The position numbers were made by a program, and so were the translations under genes. This document shows positions 1-6,545 of a stretch of 6,664 bases of DNA, in pieces; the first letter of the stretch is position 1; the number at the start of each line of letters is the position of its first letter. The stretch comes from Anaerolineae bacterium (GTDB lineage Bacteria; Chloroflexota; Anaerolineae; Anaerolineales; Anaerolineaceae), in contig JACRAG010000203.1 of NCBI GenBank assembly GCA_016213455.1, forward strand, positions 1 to 6,664, written 5' to 3'. Below the pieces are notes generated by a model, which did not search any database, was not told where the DNA came from, and saw nothing but the letters and a program-made list of their open reading frames with translations.

Positions 1-2
1 CA

Positions 3-794
3 AAATTGAGCGATGACCCGGCTTATCGCCTGACAGTGATGGGGCGTGCTCTGGCGGGCTTGCCGGAATGGGACCTGGCACAGGCGGCATTTACGCAGGC
101 GGTTGAGCAAAACCCTGCGTATGCGGAAGCCTGGGCATTGTTGGGTGAAGCGATGGCGCAAAATGGCGGTGACGGCAGCGCAGCCCTGCGCCGCGCCGTC
201 GAGATCAATCCCGATTCGGTGCTCAGCCGGGCATTATTGGCGTTGAACCTGGCACGCCGGATGGATTGGGATGGCGCGATTGAGCATATGCAAGCGGCTG
301 CACACCTGGAGCCGCAGCGTGCGGTTTGGCGGATTGAGTTGGGAAATTTTCATGCCCAACAGGGGGATGTAAACCAGGCATTCGAGGAGTATCAAATCGC
401 TGCGCGGATTGCCCCGCGGGAGCTGGATGTCTGGCTGGCGTTGGGGAATTTCAGCCTGATCTATGGTTTCAGCGTGGAAGATGTGGGGCTGCCTGCCGCA
501 AAACGGGCAGTGGAGATCGGCGAAGAATCAGCAGCGGCATTTAATTTGCTTGGCGCAGTGCAATGGGAATTGGGCGACGATGTGCAGGCTGAAGAGAACC
601 TGAAAAAGGCGCTGGAACTCGAACCGTCTTATGTGCGCGCCAACCTCAATCTGGGCAATCTGTACCTGAAACAAGGCTTGACCAATCAGGCGCTCGAACA
701 GTATGCCGCCGCGGTCAGCCTGGACCCGCACGGCGAAGTGGGGCAGATGGCGCAGCGCATGATCGATCGTTATTTTTCAGATTCGCAACCCTGA
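3..794 (+). CDS. TPR-repeat protein, 5' end probably outside the window
   Basis: The protein is built almost wholly of tetratricopeptide repeats. Counting from the TTG at position 6, about seven helix-turn-helix units lie at residues 6-39, 40-70 (short), 73-106, 107-140, 142-174, 176-209 and 210-243. Each shows the usual pattern of small residues (A/G at positions 8 and 20) and an N-P, E-P, A-P or D-P turn at its end. TPR arrays form superhelical scaffolds that bind other proteins; the partner cannot be read from the sequence. The frame is open to the left edge, and the TTG at 6-8 has no visible ribosome binding site, so I treat the gene as 5'-truncated. The true start, and any N-terminal signal or membrane segment, would lie upstream. 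No catalytic domain is visible. A lipoprotein gene follows after 12 bases, so the two are probably co-transcribed. The TPR assignment is firm, but the cellular role is unknown. Confidence 0.85.
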   Translation, partial: KLSDDPAYRLTVMGRALAGLPEWDLAQAAFTQAVEQNPAYAEAWALLGEAMAQNGGDGSAALRRAVEINPDSVLSRALLALNLARRMDWDGAIEHMQAAAHLEPQRAVWRIELGNFHAQQGDVNQAFEEYQIAARIAPRELDVWLALGNFSLIYGFSVEDVGLPAAKRAVEIGEESAAAFNLLGAVQWELGDDVQAEENLKKALELEPSYVRANLNLGNLYLKQGLTNQALEQYAAAVSLDPHGEVGQMAQRMIDRYFSDSQP

Positions 795-796
795 TC

Positions 797-800
797 GAGG
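797..800 (+). promoter_or_regulatory. Ribosome binding site supporting a TTG start
   Basis: A GAGG sits 6 bases before the TTG at 807-809. It supports this rare start codon for the lipoprotein gene. The Met-Lys-Lys N-terminus and the correctly placed lipobox that result confirm the choice. Confidence 0.6.
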
Positions 801-806
801 TACCCC

Positions 807-1475
807 TTGAAGAAACCAATCCACATCACCGCACTTATCTTTGTAATTTCTCTGGTATGGGTGTTGGGTGGTTGTTCATGGGAATTCCCAGGGCGCACAA
901 CCGAAACGCCGGTGGCAGAACCGGGGAGCATCTTGATGGAGGATGATTTCAGCCAGCCACCCAGCGGTTGGGGAATATACCAGACCGACGCGGCTGCCAT
1001 CACCTATGAAAGTGAGCACCTGCGCGTAGCCATCAATGCCCCTAACACCAATGCCTGGTCAACCCCGGGTCGATCTTTCGATGATGTCATTGTGGACGCG
1101 CAGGCTGCCGTGGGGGATGGTCCGCAAAACAACCTGTTGGGATTGATCTGCCGCTATCAGGATCGCGAAAATTTTTATGTGTTGTTTGTCAGTTCAGACG
1201 GTTATTATGGAATCGCGCGGGTAGAAGATGGACAATATCGACTGATTGGCGCTGAACAGTTACAATATAATGCCCTGCTGATCAAGGATCAGCGCGTGGT
1301 TGATCTCAAGATCGAATGCGTTGGCGATCAACTGTCATTGTTTGCAGACGGCGAACGCCTGAGCAGCGTGGTGGATGCAGCGTATGCTTCCGGGGATGTG
1401 GGTGTCTTTGCCGGGGTTTATGCAGAAGCAGGGTTGGATGTCTGGTTTGATAATTTTCGAGTAACGCAACCTTAA
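807..1475 (+). CDS. Lipoprotein with concanavalin A-like (LamG/DUF1080-type) domain
   Basis: The N-terminus is a typical lipoprotein signal: two lysines at residues 2-3, a hydrophobic stretch at about 7-20, and a lipobox Leu20-Gly21-Gly22-Cys23. Cys23 would be lipidated by Lgt and cleaved by the type II signal peptidase, anchoring the protein on the outer face of the membrane. After a short Pro/Thr-rich linker (about 27-40), residues 41-222 look like a single beta-sandwich of the concanavalin A-like lectin/glucanase fold. It opens with the DDFSQPPSGW strand (46-55), has a core strand pair around 111-137, and closes with DVWFDNFRV (211-219), which is typical of this fold. No glycosidase active site can be identified, so carbohydrate or surface binding is only an inference. 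The start is TTG at 807, supported by GAGG and the lipobox. The gene lies 12 bases after the TPR gene and 4 bases before mtaB. Confidence 0.8.
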   Translation: MKKPIHITALIFVISLVWVLGGCSWEFPGRTTETPVAEPGSILMEDDFSQPPSGWGIYQTDAAAITYESEHLRVAINAPNTNAWSTPGRSFDDVIVDAQAAVGDGPQNNLLGLICRYQDRENFYVLFVSSDGYYGIARVEDGQYRLIGAEQLQYNALLIKDQRVVDLKIECVGDQLSLFADGERLSSVVDAAYASGDVGVFAGVYAEAGLDVWFDNFRVTQP

Positions 1476-1479
1476 CGGT

Positions 1480-2757
1480 ATGAAAATATTCCTGGATTCA
1501 ATTGGCTGTCGGTTAAATCAAAGCGAGATTGAGAAGTTTGCTCAACAATTTCGCGCAGCAGGACATACCATCGTCGGGCAAGCGAGCGACGCGGACCTGG
1601 TGGTGGTGAATACCTGCGCCGTGACTTCACAGGCGGCGTCGGATTCGCGGCAAAAAATCCGCCAGGCAGCCAAAGCCGGCGCGACCGAAATCCATGTGAC
1701 GGGCTGTTGGTCCACTTTGGACCCGTTGACCGCCAGTAAATTGCCGTCAGTGCGCCGGGTCATCCCCAATCTTTCCAAAGATCATCTGGTAGCCGATGCG
1801 TTGGGCTTGCCCCAGGAGCAATATGACCTTGAACCGGTGGCACGCCAACCGCTGCCTGGACTGCACCAACGCACGCGGGCTTTTCTGAAGGTGCAGGATG
1901 GGTGCGACAATCACTGCACGTTTTGCATCACACGCGTTGCACGCGGTGCGGGGCGCAGCCTGACGGTGGCTGAGGTGGTCAAAGACGCTTTGATTGCGCA
2001 GGAAGGCGGCGCGCAAGAGCTGGTTTTAACCGGGGTGCATCTGGGTTCGTGGGGGAGTGATCTGGATGAGTCCTTGCATTTATTCCACCTGGTGCAGGCG
2101 TTGCTGCGCGAAACCGATGTGCCGCGTTTGCGGCTGTCCTCTCTGGAGCCATGGGATCTGGATGAGCGTTTCTTCACGTTATGGGAGAACCAACGCCTGT
2201 GCCGGCAGGTGCATCTGCCGCTGCAATCGGGCTGTGAAGCCACCCTCCGACGCATGGCGCGCAAGACGACACCAGCCAATTTTGCCCGCCTGGTGGAACT
2301 GGCGAGATCGTCTTCGCCGGATATGGCGATCACCACAGATGTGATTGTGGGTTTTCCCGGAGAGACAGAAAAGGAATTTTCAGAGAGTCTGGCTTTTGTG
2401 CAGTCCCTTGAGCTTGCCGGTGGTCACGTTTTTTCGTATTCCTACCGGGAGGGAACCGCTGCGGCGCGCATGCCCGGTCACCTGACAACCGTGGTCAAAA
2501 AGGCGCGCAGTGGAAAGATGCGGGATGCACTGGCAGCTTGCGCGCATCAATTTGCGTCCAGGTACGTGGGCCAAACCCTGGACGTGCTGTGGGAATCGAC
2601 CGGAGGGGTGGGGCCGCAGGGCTGGCATCTACACGGCATGACCGACAATGCGCTTCGGGTCAGAGCCATTTCACCGGAGAAGCTATGGAATCGCATCAGC
2701 ACCGTGAAAATGAATGAGCTGGTCGAAGACCAGCTCTACGGCAGCATCGTCGGTTGA
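1480..2757 (+). CDS. mtaB: tRNA (t6A37-C2) methylthiotransferase, MtaB family
   Basis: This is a radical-SAM methylthiotransferase of 425 residues, close to the usual family length. It would convert t6A to ms2t6A at position 37 of tRNAs reading ANN codons, in the cytoplasm. The N-terminal UPF0004 domain carries the three auxiliary-cluster cysteines C10, C46 and C76. The radical-SAM cluster motif is C142-x3-C146-x2-C149. HLPLQSG (245-251) and GFPGET (291-296) follow, and residues from about 360 on form a short TRAM-like tail. MtaB is favoured over MiaB and RimO because of QDGCDNHCTFCI around the cluster, TGVHLGSWG (184-192) and the RLSSLEP segment (217-223). The ATG follows the lipoprotein stop by 4 bases and has no recognisable Shine-Dalgarno, so translation may be coupled to the gene before it. 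The link to the lipoprotein and TPR genes appears positional rather than functional. Confidence 0.9.
   Translation: MKIFLDSIGCRLNQSEIEKFAQQFRAAGHTIVGQASDADLVVVNTCAVTSQAASDSRQKIRQAAKAGATEIHVTGCWSTLDPLTASKLPSVRRVIPNLSKDHLVADALGLPQEQYDLEPVARQPLPGLHQRTRAFLKVQDGCDNHCTFCITRVARGAGRSLTVAEVVKDALIAQEGGAQELVLTGVHLGSWGSDLDESLHLFHLVQALLRETDVPRLRLSSLEPWDLDERFFTLWENQRLCRQVHLPLQSGCEATLRRMARKTTPANFARLVELARSSSPDMAITTDVIVGFPGETEKEFSESLAFVQSLELAGGHVFSYSYREGTAAARMPGHLTTVVKKARSGKMRDALAACAHQFASRYVGQTLDVLWESTGGVGPQGWHLHGMTDNALRVRAISPEKLWNRISTVKMNELVEDQLYGSIVG
2716..2736. repeat. 9-bp inverted repeat (stem-loop) in the 3' end of mtaB
   Basis: Arms GAGCTGGTC (2716-2724) and GACCAGCTC (2728-2736) are perfect reverse complements with a GAA triloop. 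The repeat lies within codons 413-419, ending 18 bases before the stop codon. There is no T-tract after it. It may help end or protect the transcript, or it may be a coding coincidence. Confidence 0.55.
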
Positions 2758-2759
2758 AC

Positions 2760-2778
2760 CTGAGCGATTTGCGCTCAG
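2760..2778. terminator. Stem-loop between convergent mtaB and PAP2 genes
   Basis: Arms CTGAGCG (2760-2766) and CGCTCAG (2772-2778) pair perfectly around a 5-base loop. It begins 3 bases after the mtaB stop and ends 2 bases before the PAP2 stop codon, which lies on the other strand, so it occupies nearly the whole gap. It lacks a T-run on either side. It is therefore a weak intrinsic terminator at best, and could equally be an RNA 3'-end stabiliser serving both transcripts. Confidence 0.45.
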
Positions 2779-2779
2779 A

Positions 2780-3409
2780 TTATCCCCAGATTTTCATCAT
2801 GGTATAGAGCAAGGTTGCCCCCAGGGCTGAACCGGCGATCACCTGTCCGGTCGTGTGGCGTCCCAGACGCACCCGCGACCAGGCGACCAGCGGGATGGCA
2901 AGGAGCAGAGATGCGCCTGGCAGCCCAAACAACTGCCAGCTCAACACGGCAAAGCAGGCAGTTCCAGAGGCATGCACGCTGATTTTCCACTTTAAATTAA
3001 CCAGGAACATGACGATGGCTTGAATTGCCGCAGCCGCTGAGATGAGAATGAAAAGGCCTTGCGCGTGAGCCAGCGCCATCACCAGCCAGGCGATGAGCGC
3101 GCAGCTTACGCTGACCATGTATGGCCAGAAGCGCTGCTCGCGAACAAACACGTCAAAATCGGTGACTTTCCCGCGTTTTCTCAACACCAGAATAAAGGCT
3201 GCCGGAACGATGATGGTGAAAGAGATGGAGAAGAGCGCCCACAACCAGGCGCCTGACTCGCTGACCCGAATGGCTGTCAGCATGGACCCAGTGGCAGCCA
3301 GGAGCGGCGGGCTGGTGAAGCGCGATATCCACCGGGCAACTCTCCGGTCTCGGGTGAGAGGAAGTTGGGGAAGGAGTTGGGTCACGGTACCTTCATCCAT
3401 AGCGTTCAT
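2780..3409 (-). CDS. PAP2-family integral membrane protein with substituted catalytic motif
   Basis: This 209-residue protein has about six hydrophobic segments (roughly 34-50, 55-76, 98-115, 117-136, 150-175, 188-205). It fits the PAP2/type-2 phosphatidic acid phosphatase superfamily, whose members cleave lipid phosphates or pyrophosphates at the membrane. The motifs are divergent. C1 is reduced to R90-E-Q-R93 with P96. C2 reads I-S144-V-H146 in place of P-S-G-H, keeping the Ser and His. C3 is S178-R179-x5-H185-x3-Q189, keeping the nucleophilic His but with Gln where Asp is usual. The substrate cannot be predicted, and undecaprenyl or prenyl pyrophosphate is only one possibility. The ATG at 3407-3409 is preferred because AGGA lies 9 bases upstream; an in-frame ATG three codons later is less well placed. 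It is transcribed divergently from the glucosidase and convergently with mtaB. Confidence 0.78.
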   Translation of the reverse strand: MNAMDEGTVTQLLPQLPLTRDRRVARWISRFTSPPLLAATGSMLTAIRVSESGAWLWALFSISFTIIVPAAFILVLRKRGKVTDFDVFVREQRFWPYMVSVSCALIAWLVMALAHAQGLFILISAAAAIQAIVMFLVNLKWKISVHASGTACFAVLSWQLFGLPGASLLLAIPLVAWSRVRLGRHTTGQVIAGSALGATLLYTMMKIWG

Positions 3410-3569
3410 CGTTTCGGTTCCTGTAAGCGCGCCAGAGACTCACAATATTAATTCATCATCGGCAGGTTTTGTTCAGAATTAAGCGATGGTAAAATCGCAT
3501 GGAACGATTATACGGATATTCACCCCCAATTTTGGTTAACCTTACGTAATTGATATTAAGGAGCAATGA
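3410..3569. promoter_or_regulatory. Divergent intergenic region, promoters for PAP2 gene and glucosidase
   Basis: These 160 AT-rich bases should hold two back-to-back promoters. For the rightward gene a candidate is TTTGTT (3468-3473) and TAAAAT (3490-3495) with a 16-base spacer. A 5-bp inverted repeat, GCGAT (3483-3487) / ATCGC (3494-3498), overlaps that -10 and could be an operator half-site pair, though it is short. The palindrome GGTTAACC lies at 3534-3541. On the minus strand, TAATAT within 3446-3453 could serve as a -10 for the PAP2 gene, but I see no good -35. None of these elements is strong enough to be certain. Confidence 0.35.
3558..3563 (+). promoter_or_regulatory. Strong ribosome binding site of the glucosidase gene
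   Basis: AAGGAG lies 6 bases before the ATG at 3570. An overlapping ATG at 3566 is in another frame and only 2 bases from the Shine-Dalgarno, so 3570 is the start. Confidence 0.8.
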
Positions 3570-5273
3570 ATGGCCAGTATACATGCTTTGAAATGGTGGC
3601 AAAAAGCGGTTTTCTACCAGATCTATCCGCGCAGTTTCGCCGACGGCAACGGTGATGGAATCGGTGACCTGGTAGGGATGACTCAAAGGCTGGATTATCT
3701 GAAAGATTTGGGCGTGGACGGATTGTGGCTTTCACCGCATTATCCTTCACCTTTGTATGACTGCGGTTATGACGTGTCCGATTACTGCGATGTCGCGCCA
3801 GAGTATGGTACGTTGGAGCAGTTCAAGCGCTTTCTGGATGAGGCGCACAAACGCGATATACGCGTGATTCTGGATATGGTTTTCAATCACACCTCAGACC
3901 AGCATCCCTGGTTCCTCGAATCACGCTCGAGCAAAAACAATCCCAAGCGCGATTGGTATATCTGGGAATCGGGCAAGAACGGCGGTCCACCGAACAACTG
4001 GTATTCGATGTTTGGGGGTTCGGCCTGGGAGCTTGATCCGCTGACCGGTGAGTATTACTACCATTTCTTCTTCAAGCAACAGCCCGACCTTAACTTCAAT
4101 AACCCTGAAGTGAAGCAAGCCATGTGGGACGCGGTGCGTTTCTGGCTGGACATGGGTGTGGATGGTTATCGCCTGGACGCCATTGGCACGATTTACGAGA
4201 CGCCCGGATTGCCCAACCATAAGGCGAAAATTACCCAGGATGAGCATTACAAACTGAGTTTCCTGGCTTCAACCCCACAAGAAGAAAAAGCTGTGGGCAA
4301 GATCTGGCAATCCATGTACGGTCTGCAGTGTGATCAACCCGCGGTGCATGACTTGATGAAAGACCTGCGCAAGCTGGTGGATGAGTATCCTGAAAAAGTA
4401 TTGGTGGGTGAAGCGGACGATATTCAGTACTACGGCTCAGGCGACGACGAGCTGCACCTGGCGTTCAATTTCCCGCTACTGCGAACGCGTCTGTTATCGC
4501 CGGCCTGGGTGCGCAAGAATCAACGCGAGCGCCTGTCCCGTCTGCCGGATGGCGCGTGGCCTTGCAACACGCTTGGCAATCACGACTCGCCGCGGGTGTA
4601 TAACCGCTTTGGCGACGGCGAACACAATGCAGCCTGGGCGCGGGTCAACCTGGCACTGATGTTGACTCTGAAGGGCACGCCTTTCCTGTACAACGGCGAA
4701 GAGATTGGTATGACCGATTACCTGTTGGCGGACGAAAAGTACTTTGCCGACCAGCAAAGCCACTTCTTCCTCGGGCTGGCGCGCAGCAACCCGGAACTGG
4801 TGAAACCGGAAGAGGCGATGTTCATCGCCGCCATGGCAGGGCGAGACAAGAATCGCACCCCCCTGCAGTGGGCCAATCAGCCCAACGCCGGTTTCTCACC
4901 ATCTGGAGTGGACACCTGGCTGCCGGTAAACCCCAATTATGCCGAAGGCGTGAATGTGGAAGATCAGCTTCATGATCCGAGCTCGCTGCTTTCATATTAT
5001 CGCTTCATGTTAAAGCTGCGCAAAGAAACCCCGGCCCTGATCGCCGGCGAATATGAGGCGCTCAACGCTGACGCAAACTGCCTGGCGTTCCTGCGGCGCT
5101 GTGACGAGCAGACTTGCCTGGTGGTCTTGAATATGACCCCAAAGGCGCGCCGGTTAAATGTGGCGCTGCCGGGAAATTTAAAACTGGTCTATCGTACAGA
5201 TGACCAACGCGGTGTTACGTTGAACTTTGCCCCGTTCGAAGTATTCATCGCCGAGGTGCAAACCACCCGGTAA
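3570..5273 (+). CDS. GH13 alpha-glucosidase (oligo-1,6-/alpha-1,4-glucosidase group)
   Basis: The protein has 567 residues, normal for this group, with all four GH13 regions: region I D102-M-V-F-N-H107, region II G199-Y-R201-L-D203 (nucleophile), region III G280-E281 (acid/base), and region IV N337-H338-D339 (transition-state stabiliser). QPDLN at 171-175 places it in the oligo-1,6-glucosidase-like set. The loop D25-x-N27-x-D29-G-x-G-D33 matches that set's calcium site. The TIM barrel is followed by a C-terminal beta-sandwich from about 475. It would release glucose from the non-reducing end of short alpha-glucans. Ala204 beside the nucleophile is more usual in alpha-1,4- than alpha-1,6-specific enzymes, so maltose-type substrates are favoured (inference). 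Trehalose-6-phosphate hydrolase is an alternative I consider less likely. There is no signal peptide, so it is cytoplasmic. It appears to be a single-gene unit, with its own promoter region upstream and a strong terminator downstream. Confidence 0.9.
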   Translation: MASIHALKWWQKAVFYQIYPRSFADGNGDGIGDLVGMTQRLDYLKDLGVDGLWLSPHYPSPLYDCGYDVSDYCDVAPEYGTLEQFKRFLDEAHKRDIRVILDMVFNHTSDQHPWFLESRSSKNNPKRDWYIWESGKNGGPPNNWYSMFGGSAWELDPLTGEYYYHFFFKQQPDLNFNNPEVKQAMWDAVRFWLDMGVDGYRLDAIGTIYETPGLPNHKAKITQDEHYKLSFLASTPQEEKAVGKIWQSMYGLQCDQPAVHDLMKDLRKLVDEYPEKVLVGEADDIQYYGSGDDELHLAFNFPLLRTRLLSPAWVRKNQRERLSRLPDGAWPCNTLGNHDSPRVYNRFGDGEHNAAWARVNLALMLTLKGTPFLYNGEEIGMTDYLLADEKYFADQQSHFFLGLARSNPELVKPEEAMFIAAMAGRDKNRTPLQWANQPNAGFSPSGVDTWLPVNPNYAEGVNVEDQLHDPSSLLSYYRFMLKLRKETPALIAGEYEALNADANCLAFLRRCDEQTCLVVLNMTPKARRLNVALPGNLKLVYRTDDQRGVTLNFAPFEVFIAEVQTTR

Positions 5274-5283
5274 ACCGTTACCG

Positions 5284-5333
5284 GCATTCGACAACAAAAA
5301 AGCCGCTTTTGCGGCTTTTTTGTTGTCGAATGC
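5284..5333. terminator. Bidirectional intrinsic terminator, 23-bp perfect inverted repeat
   Basis: Arms 5284-5306 and 5311-5333 are perfect reverse complements around a TTTT loop. The core is GCCGC-TTTT-GCGGC followed by six T on the plus strand, and by symmetry by six T on the minus strand, as an intrinsic terminator for both directions. It lies between the stops of the convergent glucosidase (5273) and ldh (5336). The complementarity runs a further 12 bp beyond the A/T tracts on each side. Confidence 0.92.
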
Positions 5334-5335
5334 AG

Positions 5336-6295
5336 CTAGTATCCCAACTGCCTGACCAGGTTTTTGAGCACGTTGGCTGAATTGCGCACCCCCAGGATCT
5401 CATCGGGGGCCAGTTCCAGGCGCAGAACACGTTCCACGCCGCCGGCGTCGATGATCGATGGCAGGCTCAGGTAAATATCGTTCAGATCGTAATAGTTTTC
5501 GATGAAGGACGAAACCGAAAGCACGGTGCTTTGGTCGCGCAAAATGGCTTCCACGATCCGCAGCAGACCGTTGCCAATGGCGTAATAGGTTGCGCCCTTG
5601 CGTTCAATGATGTGATACGCTGCGTCACGGGTCTGGATGAAGATCTCCTGCAGATCGGCATCCACACACCCCATTTCGTTCTGAGCGCAGTACACCGGCA
5701 GGCGCATTCCGGCAATGTTTGCCAGCGACCAGACTGGCACTTCGCTGTCGCCATGTTCGCCGATGATATAGGCGTGCACGGAGCGTGGATCCACCTGGAA
5801 ATATTGACTGAGCATGTACCGGAAGCGGGCGGTGTCCAGAATGGTTCCTGACCCGATCACCCGGTTATGCGGCAAGCCGCTGATTTTCCAGGCAATATAG
5901 GTGAGCACGTCCACCGGATTGGTGGCGATCAATATAATCCCATTGGGGTTATGTTTGGCGATCTCGGGGATGATGGACTTGAAAATTTCTGCGTTGCGGG
6001 CGGTAAGGTCAAGCCGCGTCTCACCGGGGCGCTGGTTGGAGCCCGCCGTCACAACCGTAACGGCAGCCCCGGCGCAATCCGCATAATCTCCAGCCCAAAC
6101 GCGAGCCGGGCGTGCAAGCGGGGCTGCATGGTTCAGGTCCATCGCCTCGCCCTCCGCCCGGGCACGGTTTACGTCAATCAACACAATTTCCGAAGCCAGT
6201 CCGCTTTGCAATAGCGCGTAGGCGAACGTGGCACCCACAAAGCCTGCTCCAACGACAGCAACTTTGGTGGGTTTGTGAAAGTTTTCGGTAGCCAT
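5336..6295 (-). CDS. ldh: L-lactate dehydrogenase, NAD-dependent
   Basis: This 319-residue cytoplasmic enzyme reduces pyruvate to L-lactate with NADH. The N-terminal Rossmann fold has G16-A-G18-F-V-G21, and Asp41 at the end of beta-2 selects NAD over NADP. The substrate loop is S86-N-Q88-R-P-G-E-T-R94. Gln88 (Gln102 in the standard LDH numbering) marks LDH rather than malate dehydrogenase, which has Arg there. Arg94 corresponds to catalytic Arg109. Asp154, Arg157 and His181 (in IGEHGDS, 178-184) correspond to Asp168, Arg171 and His195. Arg159 and His174 match the Arg173 and His188 that bind fructose-1,6-bisphosphate in bacterial LDHs, so allosteric activation is likely. The ATG at 6293-6295 gives the normal N-terminus, although only a weak AGG lies about 10 bases upstream. 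It follows tatA by 38 bases and ends 3 bases short of the shared terminator. Confidence 0.96.
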   Translation of the reverse strand: MATENFHKPTKVAVVGAGFVGATFAYALLQSGLASEIVLIDVNRARAEGEAMDLNHAAPLARPARVWAGDYADCAGAAVTVVTAGSNQRPGETRLDLTARNAEIFKSIIPEIAKHNPNGIILIATNPVDVLTYIAWKISGLPHNRVIGSGTILDTARFRYMLSQYFQVDPRSVHAYIIGEHGDSEVPVWSLANIAGMRLPVYCAQNEMGCVDADLQEIFIQTRDAAYHIIERKGATYYAIGNGLLRIVEAILRDQSTVLSVSSFIENYYDLNDIYLSLPSIIDAGGVERVLRLELAPDEILGVRNSANVLKNLVRQLGY

Positions 6296-6333
6296 TGGAT
6301 TAGTACCTGTTCATGGCAGGCCGAAAATCCTCA

Positions 6334-6531
6334 CTACTCGGATTTCTCTTCCGATTTGTCTTCTTTTTTCGCTTCTTCTTTTTTGTCTTCGGGGCCGCGC
6401 AGACCATCACGGAATGAGCGGATACCGGTGCCCAACTCGCCAGCGATCTTGCCGATCCGGCCAACGCCGAAGAGCAAAATCACAATCACGAGGATGATAC
6501 CCAGTTCGAGGGGGCCTAAACGGAATGGCAT
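6334..6531 (-). CDS. tatA: Sec-independent protein translocase subunit TatA/TatE
   Basis: The 65-residue product has the complete TatA plan: a short N-terminus, one membrane helix (about 8-22) with acidic Glu9 near its start, the hinge F21-G22, an amphipathic helix (about 25-44) with conserved F40, and a highly charged Lys/Glu/Asp tail (48-65). Multiple TatA copies form the pore through which folded proteins with twin-arginine signals cross the cytoplasmic membrane, working with TatC (and TatB where present). Neither tatC nor tatB is in this window. The region after the hinge reads R25-I-G-K-I, so the proline common at residue 27 in this family is Gly here. The short length and this helix pattern favour TatA/E over TatB. 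The start is secure because AAGGAG lies 8 bases upstream. ldh follows in the same direction, so the two may share a transcript. Confidence 0.93.
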   Translation of the reverse strand: MPFRLGPLELGIILVIVILLFGVGRIGKIAGELGTGIRSFRDGLRGPEDKKEEAKKEDKSEEKSE

Positions 6532-6539
6532 AGCTTCAA

Positions 6540-6545
6540 CTCCTT
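6540..6545 (-). promoter_or_regulatory. Ribosome binding site of tatA
   Basis: Read on the minus strand this is AAGGAG, 8 bases before the tatA ATG. It is one of the two strongest Shine-Dalgarno sequences in the window. Confidence 0.8.

Noticed and set aside
1277..1293. 7-bp inverted repeat (GCTGATC / GATCAGC, 3-base loop) inside the lipoprotein gene
   Set aside because: It lies mid-gene, has no T-tract and is not near any start or stop. It is most likely a coding coincidence.
1911..2336. Open frame of 141 codons on the minus strand opposite mtaB
   Set aside because: It is antisense to the radical-SAM domain of mtaB. The translation is rich in Arg, Ser and Cys as expected of a shadow frame.
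3093..3482. Open frame of 129 codons on the plus strand opposite the PAP2 gene
   Set aside because: It is antisense to a membrane protein with clear PAP2 motifs. Its translation shows no domain, and no ribosome binding site is evident.
6334..6390. Low-complexity T/C-rich stretch that looks like a repeat on the plus strand
   Set aside because: It is the coding sequence of the Lys/Glu-rich C-terminal tail of TatA, a normal feature of the family.
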